Origin: Punica granatum
Taxonomy: Eukaryota > Streptophyta > Magnoliopsida > Myrtales > Lythraceae
Length of the DNA: 64,000 nt
Direction: 5' to 3'
Assembly (NCBI RefSeq): GCF_007655135.1
Contig: NW_022204300.1
Coordinates: forward strand, 1 to 64,000
Position 1 is the stretch's first letter. Each line of letters opens with the position of its first letter. A model generated the notes under the pieces. It made no database searches. It had not been told where the DNA came from and was given only the letters and a program-made list of their open reading frames with translations. Positions 44,528 through 55,818 of this stretch are shown here, piece after piece. The translations under genes and the position numbers were made by a program.

Positions 44528-47500
44528 TGAGGGAACTTTTGTACCCGCGAACGCGGGCACATTCCCCCGGATAATCTTATACCCAAAAAGAGAAAAACCA
44601 TACAGTACAATCATCTAGTTAGCTTATCCAAAGCACGCAGGAAATATAATATTAAAAAAACAACTTATGAAGGGAAAAATTTATTCCATAAATTCTTTGT
44701 CTTTTTTAATTTGGGATATCAATGATATCCTCCAAAAGATAAGATCGAACTATTTATTAATTTAGAAGAAACCGTGGTCTCGTAATAAATTCATGTACTT
44801 CGGTAGGAAGAAGTGGGGTTTTCTATGATTGTTGGTCGTGTATGATGTTAATTAAATATGACATCAACTAAATACCGCCAATCGTAGAAAAGAATCAATG
44901 TTATAAAGCTTTGCACATGAGATAAAACGAGAGATACCACTTTCAATTCTTCGTGCCATCCGCCCATCGACTGAAACTCTGAAGATTCAAAATTGCAGTT
45001 AGCTTGATTAAGTTGAGTTGGGCCCACTTCATAAACCATTAGAAGTTGTATAATATAATAAATACACACACATATATATATATTTCTTTTTCCCACGAAT
45101 CATGATAAGAACAATTTATTAAGGTAGGGCCAACAAATTCTTTAATCAAAACCTAATCTCTTTCTCCCTCCTTTCTTGTTTCTTTTTTTTTTTGAAGCCA
45201 AACGAAATTCCCCGATTTTTGTACATATCAAAAGAAATTCCCAATTTTTGTATCATGAATTATTAATTGCTAAAAAAGAAAAATCACCAAATTTCCAATT
45301 TAAGGAGTGCGTGCATGTAGACATCAATATGGAGCAAGAAGTCTCACCTGACTTAATCACTGGGCGGGACACAAATAGTGAACATGATTAAACTTTTACT
45401 ATAATGCAATCATTTACGAAAGAATTTTGTAACTAGAATAAGTCCCCGTCTGAGTGGAAATGAATTTTAAAAAATATCGCGTATTCTCATTAGAAAGAAT
45501 CCCACCCAACTCAAGAAATTAGGATTGAGGGAGGCAACGGTGTCCTGTTCTTTTTGTTTCCCCTGATCAATAAGCCCTTGACATCTAGACTTTGTACAAG
45601 GAAGCAACTAGAAAAACCATTTGTTATTTGGTCTGATTTGATTCCCACCTACCCATATATATGTATATGTATATGTATATGTATATGCATATCATATATA
45701 GATCACTATGTATATCTTTATCTTATCTTTACGGTATTTACCTAAAATGACCATGATTTATCCATTTTGTCAAATTTATCCTATGCTTTTTTTTGTCAAA
45801 TCTATTACATGGTTTACTTTTTGCATCAAATATATCTCGGCGTTATCTTTTCCGTCGACATCTAATGGCCATACTGACGTGGCGCCCATCTTAGAAAATT
45901 AATGTATATGATATAATAAAATGAGTTAATTTCATTAAATTTATTTATAAACTCAATTATCCATATTTTTTAGAAATTGTGCCGAACTAAATTTTGTTCG
46001 TAGATTACATTTGGTACTTTGTATGACAATACGGGTCGTTAGCAAGAACATTATAATATAGCATTTAATTTAAAATATATATATATATATTTTACTTAAT
46101 ATAAGCACATAAATATTATATGATGTAAACAAGTATATTTGTGACTAGAAAAATTGTAAGATTGTAATAGCACTACTATATACTTTATTCTCTTCTTACC
46201 ACCACCCCCAAACCCCCAAGCTTGATTTATTTGTTTTAATTATTCCAAGTCTCTAATTTACCGCTGTAAACATGCTATATAATATAAAGTATAACTAATA
46301 AATAAAAACTGTTCAGATAGATTTTTAACCACCTAATACTGAAAAGTATATTTTATCTTTCTTACTTTACATTAAAATTGGTCCATCTTAATCTCAGGGA
46401 ACCTTGTGACTTCATGGACCTTCCATTTAAATGTCTGCTTTTCACAATTTTCTTTTAATTTCTATATATAACTTAGTACAATTTTTAATTTGGTATATTT
46501 TTCCCTTCTAATTTTGCACTTCTTATTTATATGTATTCTCCATTTTTCTTTCCCTCTCATGTGAAAATTATTTAATCATTATTTTAAAATTTCATATAGA
46601 CATTGCATTTTCATACTTATTTTCAATATTATTTAATTAAAATTTTAATTTATTATTCCTCTACGTTCATGTATGCTCACAAAATTGAACCAATTTTGAA
46701 ATTAGAGTGTTAATCTGTTTTAAAATGAGTCATGCTACATTAATTTGTTAATATAATTTCTAATATTACTAATATTCGCTCTCATACTTGAATTGTGTGA
46801 AAGTATTAATTGTTAATAAAAAGAGTTTTTAGAGACCCACAACATAGCGTGGACTCCTTCCTAGAGTAAATTAAATATAGAGCACTATTTCTCGTTATTA
46901 AATTAAGTTTATTTACCCTTTATGTATTTCATAATAGTACTAAAATAAATGATAGGTCTTTTTTTTTTCTTTCGGACAATATACGTGATGGATGAGGACT
47001 CTATAGTTTAATAGATTTTATCTCAACTTTTATGGTAACTAGGCTATTGAACCCACGCATTGTATGGATTTTGTAAAAGAAATTATTAAGAAATGACAAA
47101 TATTGAGAAAATTATTGATATTGATTTATAGGTTACTTAATATATAGAAAATAGAAAAATTATCCTTATACTAAAAAAATTTCATAGTCACACTACATAA
47201 TATTAATTATGAACTCATAAATAAATGATTCATAGACATTATCTCAATTATCAATTCAATTTTTAAGAAAATAATTATAAAATAAAAAAAATCATAGCTA
47301 GTTTATTATTAATGAAAAATAATATAATCACAGTCTATAAAATTTTGACATTAAGTATTCGCAATTGTATTTTTCTCTTATATTTCATATACTAAGTTTT
47401 CTAAATTTAATTTTTTTTATAAAATGACTAATCAGTATGATGAGAGATTTACTTAATTTAACTTTAAGGTCTAATAATGATTATTAATATTAATTAAGTA

Positions 47501-48950
47501 AAGTTTAATAATTATTAATGTCTCTAAAATTAAGTAAGTTTATTTACTAATAAAATAGCAAAGTTATTAGAATTCTTCTTTAATATTTCTTTTGGATATA
47601 TTTTTTTTAATTATAATAATAATTAACATTATTCAATTTCTATATAACATACTAATTTATTAAATATTTACGATTCTACTCCTATTAAATAGAATGTGAT
47701 ACAACCTTTTATAAATATAGAGAGAGATTACTCAACACTAGCGAAGATAACTAGATGGGGAATCAATAATATTGTCAAATGCCTCACAGTACTGATACAG
47801 TCTTTACGATTTATAAGATATTTTTTGATAAGTACAATTTATTGTGTATGGGTTTGTTGAATGTGAGATAAAAGGATCAAACTCTGGTAAGGTCGACATA
47901 GAAATTTTTTTCTTTTTTTTTTTTCGTGAGGAGGGGGAGGATTTCGAAAGTTGTTGAATGCTCGTTGTTTAAGGTAGGATTTGGTAGATAATCGCCCCAT
48001 TACCTAAAATGCTGCCAGCTAATATCCAAATTAGTCAGTTAGTATTTTATGTCTCCCACCAAAAATCTGGATTATTTGATAAAACGAAAAAATTAAGAAG
48101 GCCTTACCGAAAAAAAAATTTAAGACGGCTTATCTCCATTATTTATTATTTAATTCAATCATGGATAAACATAAATAATGGCAATAATAAATTTTGGGGA
48201 AAATAATAACAAAATCCATATTCTTTGGAAAAAAAGTAAATAATTCACTTTTTAGGAAATTAGAATTTTCCTTCTCAATATGTTAAGGTTATCTGCTGAT
48301 GAGTACTTAATTGGAATATCACCTTGACCTGAAAAATGAAAATTAATTTTTGATAAGTCCAAAAAATGAAAATAAGAGAAAAAGTAAAGAAGAAACAAAA
48401 TATAATTATGTATTAATTTTGTTTCTCTGATGGAATTTCGCCTCTTGTGTGTTGAGAGCCTCTCACGTAAATATTATGAGCAAAACCCTCATTTCGTAAT
48501 TAATTTTCAGCCTTCCTATTAATATATACCAAGATATTTTTTCCAATTTTATAATTAAATTTTTTAAAAATTTTCATAATAAATATTTATTGAATATTTT
48601 TGAGAAGTTATTACTTGTTATGTTTTGGCATTAATAATTCATGAATTAAATACAATACTAAATATACAATTACGTGACTAGTTAATAATAAATAAATAAA
48701 TAAATAAATAGGATAAGAAATGCTCACAGTGCATTTGATAATAAAATAAAATAAAATAAAATTTAATTTGAGGAAATGAAGATAAAAATAATTAAAAATA
48801 TATATTAAAGAATTTAAAGAAAATATTAAAACAATAATGATTGTATTGTTGTTGAAAATGTGTTGAATTTTAAAAAATATTGAGAGGATTTAATATTAAA
48901 AAATTAATTTAATAATATATAAAAAATATTATAAAAAATAATGATTGCGT
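44528..48950. other. AT-rich intergenic DNA, no gene seen
   Basis: About 4.4 kb with very high AT content. No coding region was recognised. It contains simple repeats: GTATAT near 45660-45690, (AAAT)n at 48687-48710 and (AAAAT)n at 48742-48762. Confidence 0.4.
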
Positions 48951-49263
48951 CTTTTATGGATGACAAACGTCAATCTATATAATAGTTTTTTCTTTTCATT
49001 AGATTTAATTAATTCTTCATTTCCTCCCCCCCAAAAAGGAAAAGAGAAGAAATAATAATTCCTCTCTCTCTCTCTCTCTCTCTCCCACCAGAAATTTCTA
49101 CTCCGCCGTATCATTTCAGCAAATTGCAGTATACTCTCCGCCTCTGTGTAGCGACAACAAATGATTCTGTCGGAACCCATTTTCAGCTGAAACACAAAAA
49201 CAAAACAGCCTCAAAAGCTTCGATTTTTCCATGGGAATTCTCTGACAACCCCAAGATCTGGAA
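48951..49263 (+). promoter_or_regulatory. TLP3 upstream region and 5' leader with CT-repeat
   Basis: A (CT)n tract at about 49063-49084 is followed by GC-moderate leader sequence running to the ATG at 49264. As for VAP27 and NHX, the CT-repeat probably lies in or just before the 5'UTR. No TATA box was assigned with confidence. Confidence 0.4.
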
Positions 49264-52200
49264 ATGACAATAAGAAGCATATTGCACGAGATGAAGTCGC
49301 GCTCGAGCCGGGTGGTGCAGGACGGGTCGGCGGTTGCGGCGGTGGACGAGGCCTCCGACGGGCTGAGCCAGAGCTGCTGGGCCCACATGCCGCAGGAGCT
49401 CCTGAGGGAGGTCCTGGTCAGGATCGAGGCGTCGGAGAGCGAGTGGCCGCCAAGGAAGAGCGTCGTGGCCTGCGCCGGCGTCTGCCGGAGCTGGAGGGTG
49501 CTCACTAAGGAGATCGTCAAGACCCCTGAAGTTTCCGGGAAGCTAACGTTCCCCATCTCAGTTAAACAGGTAGCAAGGCTCTCTGTTCTGCCATAATTTT
49601 TTTTTTTGGTGAATAATTTCGTGAATTTTCGCTGGAAAATCCAGAAAATTACTGAATTGTGTGATGAATCCAATTCGTGATCGGTTGAGGCTGGAATTTT
49701 CAAGCTTATATTTTCAGGGCAGATTTGTTGAGGAAAAATGTTTATTAATTTCCAGCGATTCTAATTATTTTTTGGTTATTTTTTATTATCTCTTTTGTTT
49801 CTGTTGGGGAACGGCTTTAATGGGGAAAAAAAAAGTTTGATTTGCATTCGAATTGTCAATCACACGATACTCAATGCGATTTCGGAGTTAAAGTCACGAA
49901 TTTGTGATTGTGATTGTGATTGTGATTGTAGAAGAAGATAAAAATATATGGGATCCACCAATTTGACTTTTGAAATATTAAATGAATGGAAGGTATAGAT
50001 AATTAATTATAATGGGATTGTATTTTAATAATATATGGGGCCCATTAATTTGACTTTTGAAATGTGTGTTTTGTTGTGTAGTGTTTTGAGTTAAAGTTAA
50101 GTTAAAATCTTAAATTACGACTTTGAAAACAAACGAGGGGAATCTGCAATTTTTAATTTGGACATATGATTTTGTGTTTCCTGCCATTAATTGCAACCTT
50201 GAATGCTGTCGGCCCTTTTTGGTCAAAGTTGTAAGCCTTGGCGATTGAGGATAAGAGACTTACCTTCTCTGTCCGTCACATTAAACCGGCTTACCGGCTT
50301 TTAATGTGGCTGTCATGATCGGAAAACACAATTATCAGAATGCAAAATTCATTTTTGAAAGTAAATTTTGACGGTGCTGCACAAATTCGTGCCGGCTTCG
50401 GTGTTGGATATAGTTTCTGCCGTATAAATAAAATGTCTTTTGCAGTTATTGAAGAGATGGTTTCATGCGAGGGAGAATTTTATAGGCCTTATCTTACATT
50501 CGACTACAACAACGTAATTGTAGGAAAGGCCCAATATTCAAGTCGAAGCAATTTGACAGTGTTTTAATTGGGATCAATAACAAAAAAAAAAAAACCCCAC
50601 AAACTTTTTACATTTTAACAATTTTAGTACTAACTTTTTTCTTTTAACTTAAAAATGCATTAAATTTTCAATTTGATAACAATTTTAGCACGACATCAAT
50701 TTTTTTCGTTAATTTGGACGGAATTGAAACCATAGAGGGCGCTGGTGACCCTAATTGAAGGGGAGGGTGCCAGAGAACTCAATCGGGGTGATGGTTGGGG
50801 TCGTGGCTCCACTCGCTGGAATCGGGAGAATCCCCAATTTTAGGGTTCTCCCAATTCCGGGAGGTAGGGGCCTCGGCTCCGACCACCACCCTCGATTGGG
50901 TTTGCTGGCACCCTCGGTCATCGGCGCCCTTTGTGGCCTCGATTCCGTTCAAATTAATGGAAAATTTGACGTCATGCTAAAATTATTATCAAATTGAAAG
51001 TTTGTGCATTTTTAGGATAAGGAAAAAAGTTCATGCTAGAATTGTTAAAATGTGAAAAGTTTGTGATTTTCTTGTTATTAACAAGATGTTGTGTTTGGGC
51101 AACACGTAGTGGATTTGCTCGATACTTTGGTATGCAGGTCATATTCTCCGCTTTGTCCTTGAAATAAACTGATTTGTCTGCCAGTTGTAATGAGCTGTTG
51201 CTTGGACTGACCTGAGAAATTCTTAGATGGACAGCCACTAAGCTATTAAGTGGAGCATCATGAGAGGGACCATTTGGCTCTACTTTTTTGGGGTGCTCGA
51301 GTTTATGATAAATTCCCTTTTTCCTCGTGGTCCAGTAATGTGTCTGATAGCAATATCGCGCTCGAGATGCCTCAACCATTATGGAGAATCTTAGTGTGCC
51401 CTATTGCGTCCTACCTATGTATGCTTTTTACTTGGGTTGGAACCTACTGATAATTTGTCGTATTTAGAATTTTCCTCTCACGTTCCTACTTTGGTGTGTG
51501 TCATTTGCAGCCTGGACCAAGGGATTTCCTTATGCAGTGCTTCATTAGACGGAACCGGTCCAACCAATCGTACTCTCTTTACCTCGGTTTAACAAATGGT
51601 AAGCATTAATTGATGCAATTAGACTGGAATTCTTAAGAATTTTCAGGCTTCGTTAACATCCGTCCTTGTTGCAATTTACAAAACATGCCGGATGAGGTCT
51701 ACATTATCACTTAATTATCCTTGTTTTCTTCTTTCGCACGATGGGAAAAAAGTGGAATACTCAAAAAACTGAGAACAATTGCTATAAGGACACGTTCTCT
51801 TGTTTTAAGATTGAAAACAATTTCTATAATATCTTTCCCTTTTTTTCTGAGCTTGTGGCAGCATTAACGGATGATGGGAAGTTCCTCCTAGCTGCACGCA
51901 AGTGTCGGCGCCCAACTTGCACTGATTACATAATCTCTCTGCATGCTGATGATATGACAAAAGGCAGCTGTTCTTACGTCGGGAAGCTAAGGTCAAGAAT
52001 GTGATAGTTCTTTCATATGATTAGTTTACATTTCTCTCGAGTTTATTGGATTGAGTTTGAAAAATTCTGTATATTTCATCTTGCAAAGGTCAAATTTTCT
52101 TGGGACCAAGTTCACTGTATTTGATGCTCAACCGCCTCATGCTGGCGCCCGCATGACAAAAAGTCGTTCCACGAGGCTCGTGAATTTGAAGCAAGTCTCT

Positions 52201-53198
52201 CCCAAGGTCCCTGCAGGCAACTACCCAGTGGTCCACATCTCGTACGAATTAAATGTTCTGGGTAACAGGTACAGGCGGATATGCGTAAATTTCAGTTGGT
52301 TTTTGCAGATATTAGTAATATCGCCTCGATACAAGCTTGCTGCAAAATCTACCTGATTCTGGAAAACTGGGAAATTCCTTTCTTTTTCTTCTTGAGAATA
52401 GAAAAAGTACGATTTAAAAAAAATGAACTAAGTTGCATATTGCTAGAATCGAAATAACGCGACACTTCATGAAGGTACAGTACAACATAATATCTTTCAT
52501 GAATTTCTCTGCTTCTCCATAAAAAGGGAAAGTCGTTCGTGGAAAATTTCTTACTTGTGGAATATGCACTTTTTAACATTCTGCTTGTTCTTTTGCATCT
52601 TTTCATGAAATAAAATTAGTTCTTATGTTCTCATTGAGATTATATACTCTGAACTGCGATTTTTTTCCTTTTACCTGCATATTCTAATTACCCAATTGAT
52701 ATTTAAAAATATAATTGAATAAACAGGGGTCCAAGGCGAATGCAGTGTGTTATGGACACAGTTCCCGCATCAGCAATCGAACCTGGTGGGGTCACCCCTA
52801 CCCCTACCGAGATCTTCCTCAGCAACATAGACTTTTTCCCGTCACTGCCCTTTTTCAGGACAAAATCAAACAGTAGTGACAGTCTTCAGTCGGGTCCGGT
52901 GATCACTCAGAAGGATGGAGCTCTGGTGTTAAGAAACAAGGCTCCAAGGTGGCACGAGCAGCTTCAATGCTGGTGCCTGAACTTTCATGGGAGAGTGACA
53001 GTAGCCTCGGTGAAGAACTTCCAGCTGGTCGCCTCCCCGGAGAACGGAGCAGCAGGCCCACAACACGAGAAAATCATCCTCCAGTTCGGGAAGGTGGGGA
53101 AGGATCTGTTCACAATGGACTATCGTTACCCTATCTCAGCTTTCCAGGCATTTGCTATCTGTCTCAGTAGCTTCGACACCAAGATTGCTTGTGAGTAA
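49264..53198 (+). CDS. TLP3: Tubby-like F-box protein, TLP3 type
   Basis: Plant tubby-like proteins couple an N-terminal F-box (SKP1 binding, SCF ligase) to a C-terminal tubby domain that binds phosphoinositides and tethers the protein to the plasma membrane. Five exons splice in frame to 391 codons: 49264-49569, 51511-51598, 51862-51991, 52089-52268 and 52727-53198. The F-box begins near residue 38 ([15 protein letters not shown]) and is followed by the conserved [12 protein letters not shown] and KLTFPIS blocks. The tubby domain runs from PGPRD to the end, with [51 protein letters not shown] and the terminal FDTKIACE. It looks closest to TLP3 of Arabidopsis as I recall it, but the segment between the start and RVVQD is about 20 residues shorter. 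Intron 1 is long (1.94 kb) and contains a TIR repeat. No frame breaks were seen. Confidence 0.93.
50577..51078. repeat. TIR-type repeat, family E copy 3, inside TLP3 intron 1
   Basis: The ends are ATAACAAAAA ... TTCTTGTTAT. Arms of roughly 150 bp are complementary: TTTTACATTTTAACAATTTT on the left pairs with AATTGTTAAAATGTGAAAAG on the right, with mismatches. The GC-richer core (50750-50950) has paired words such as GGGAGAATCCCC and GGGTTCTCCCAA and resembles the core at 10410-10680. A target duplication was not resolved. It lies between exon 1 and exon 2 of TLP3 and does not affect the coding frame. Confidence 0.65.
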
Positions 53199-53690
53199 AG
53201 GTATTATGTCATTGAAAAGGTTTATAGAAAAGAACATCTTGACTCGATTATTATCTACACCCCGTAATTAGAAGGAACGTAACACCGACGATTTGATATA
53301 AACATGAATTACTTCTTCGGGTTTCTAACTACGTCTCTCTCTCTCTTCAGGTAAGATTTGAAGGTCTCTTTGTAAACTATTGTTCTAGTCGAGTACCAGA
53401 CAAAGACGTCGTAATTCAGGATTCAAGTCCTCGGAGCTGAATGAACAATTTGAAGAAATAATCAAGCTTTTGGACTTGGAAGGTCTTCTGAAGTTATAGA
53501 CTTAGTCGTCCAGCAACCTGTGTATGTCCCCTGTTGTAGTTGTTCCTGTATATATATGTTCTTTTTTTTCTTTTTTTTTTTAACCTGAAAGAGAAGATGT
53601 CAATCGTGTTCATATATTGTTTGTGCCGACTTCTTTTGCTATAAATAAAATGTAAGGATGCAATATATTTATGTGTATAAAAGAAAATAC
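53199..53690 (+). other. TLP3 3' flank
   Basis: It should contain the TLP3 3'UTR. A (TC)n tract lies at about 53334-53347. AT-rich DNA with AATAAA-like words (near 53643) could hold the poly(A) signal. The exact end is unknown. Confidence 0.35.
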
Positions 53691-54190
53691 ATCCGTCCTC
53701 AACTTGCAGTGACGGCATCAATCCTCCGTCGCGTCCCTTCTCGCCAATCATGTCTACTTTCCTCAGACTGGCATCTTCCTCGTCCCCTTCCTCTTGGGTG
53801 TGAACGAGCACCTTTCATCCACCCTTCTACAGAGTAATCCCAGCGTGGTGTATATCTCACAACGGTCTCCATACTGCTGCTATAGCCAGCATCACTTCTC
53901 GGATGTCCGGCTAGATGCTTATTAGGTTCAGGTTTTTCTGGGATTAGAAGTCGTGCATTTCTCCAACAGGCTGAAGGAGTTCCTATTTGCGACTCGGACT
54001 CGCAGCGATTCTACTAACTTGCCGGGGAATGGCAACAGCCGAAGGGAGGATTGCCCTAGTAGCATCGGTGGCAACTGTGGTTTGTGTGCACTCCAATAAC
54101 AGTGCACCGAGAGGAGCATATGATCCCGATGACTGCTCGCTTTTATCGGAGGCACTCGTGTCCTGCGAATGCAATCAACGTTTCTAACGG
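53691..54190. other. GC-richer gene-like island, unrecognised
   Basis: The island stands out from its AT-rich surroundings. The minus strand offers VHTQEEGDEEDASLRKVDM (from 53805) and, upstream, a 63-codon frame beginning MHSQDTSASDKSEQ (54174). The plus strand offers a 66-codon frame at 53987-54187. None forms a spliceable gene that I can recognise. It could be a gene relic or an unrecognised short gene. Confidence 0.25.
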
Positions 54191-55815
54191 TATGGTCTGC
54201 CTATGTTATTGTTGCCTGATACTAATGGAACAGCCTTATAATGTACAATTAGACAACGGGCCGTGCATATGCGCCGACTAGAATTATTGAGACGAATAAT
54301 TTTCTTGTTTTAATATTTTTAACATATACAAACATGAAATCAGTTAATACCGTGAACTGAGACACTCGTAAATGAGAAATGTTATGAGGGAAGGAAAAAC
54401 TTTTAGTATGTCTAATCACCTATTTTTGTTTTTTGCACCATCAATCAATATGCTCTATCAGTTGAAGTTAAAGAAATTCATAGTGAATAAGTCATACTTC
54501 CGACTTGAGTCGAAACTTTTTTCCTCCTCAAATCTAAAATTTCCTTTCTTCGAGCACATGCAATCTTAAATTGCACCAATTGTAACAACATGATCATGTA
54601 CAGTTCGCAAATCACTTCGATTAGCTATTCGTAAAAATTATAGAGGCCTTCATTTTTAACCACACGATCTTATAGAAACCTTATAAAGAAAATCCAATGA
54701 TCACATCCTTCCTTCTCTATTAGATTAGCAAGAGCTTCCTCGTTAGTACTTTCGTTTATGATTATGTCTTCCTTTTTGTTTTTTTAGAAATGTCCATGAT
54801 TATGGCACAGTCTTTACATCTTCCATGCATCGGTTTAGAGAAGTGAGGTGGCACCAACACTTCGCCTCTTGTCAAATTGTTGTTGGCAATCATACAAAAG
54901 GTTAGGCGAGGAGAACTCTTATCTGTCCTAAGTAGCCATTGATAGATACGTCGACTCGGCTTTTAATATTTACAAGACGGTAAGCTTGCACAAATGCACG
55001 GACTAGAATTATTGCCTATTGAGCCCCCATTATTTTTTTTCTTTAAATATGCAAATATGAAATATAATCGATTGACATCGTGAATAAAGAATTATATATA
55101 TGTAGACATGTAAGAAATGTTAAGAGCGAAGGGGAATCTTTTTTTATCATCTTAATTTATTACAATTGTATTGGAAGAGTTTGTGGTATACTTAGAAGCA
55201 GATCTTTTTACGCAATACTTCGATATTGATGCAATATAATTCTCATATTAAAAATATATTGCGATCCCGATTTAAAAAAGGACTTCCACTCTCAACTTGA
55301 CGAAATTAAAAAATGTGAAACAAATGAAAAGTAAGTGGTTCTAGTTTCGTAAAGCTTCTCAAGCAAAATGATATGAGATACAAGTAACTTTATCTTCTAA
55401 AAAACGTCTCACATGAAATGTTGGGAAAGATTTGCATCTTAGACGCCAAGTGTTTATCCAAATCATTCATCAAGTATGCTTCTATAACCTAGGATATAAC
55501 GAATACTTGAATAAAATAAACTAAAAAGAGTATCGAACCAGAAGAAAAGACTCGTTAAAATTACTTTATATTAAAAGAGCTAATTGAGATGTATGAAGTC
55601 TTTACTTGATCAGAGTCTAGATCAAAGATCTCACGTGCTCTTCTGTGAAGTCCACTAGCTAATGAAGATTTAACGTGCAGTTAAATAGATTTATTTATAA
55701 GTTAGTCTTGTGATATTCTATTGCAAGTCTTTTTGGGAAGCAATGTGTCATTGTAATATTACATCACTTGTCATGTTTCTATTGGGGTCACGCGATGCAA
55801 GGAAAAAGCCGCTCC
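54188..55815. repeat. AT-rich DNA with dispersed repeat words
   Basis: Segment 54188-54260 (GGTATG, then TGCCT...ATACTAA, then GGAAC) recurs at 58143-58212. The sequence CGACTAGAATTATTGAG (about 54276) recurs as GGACTAGAATTATTGCC (about 55000), with similar downstream sequence (AACATG/AATATGAAAT, GAGAAATGTTA/AAGAAATGTTA). These are diverged dispersed or direct repeats. No gene was seen. Confidence 0.4.
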
Positions 55816-55818
55816 GAT

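Noticed and set aside
49116..49703. 195-codon minus-strand open frame over TLP3 exon 1
   Set aside because: It is antisense to a strongly conserved F-box exon, a shadow of GC-rich coding DNA, and shows no family resemblance.
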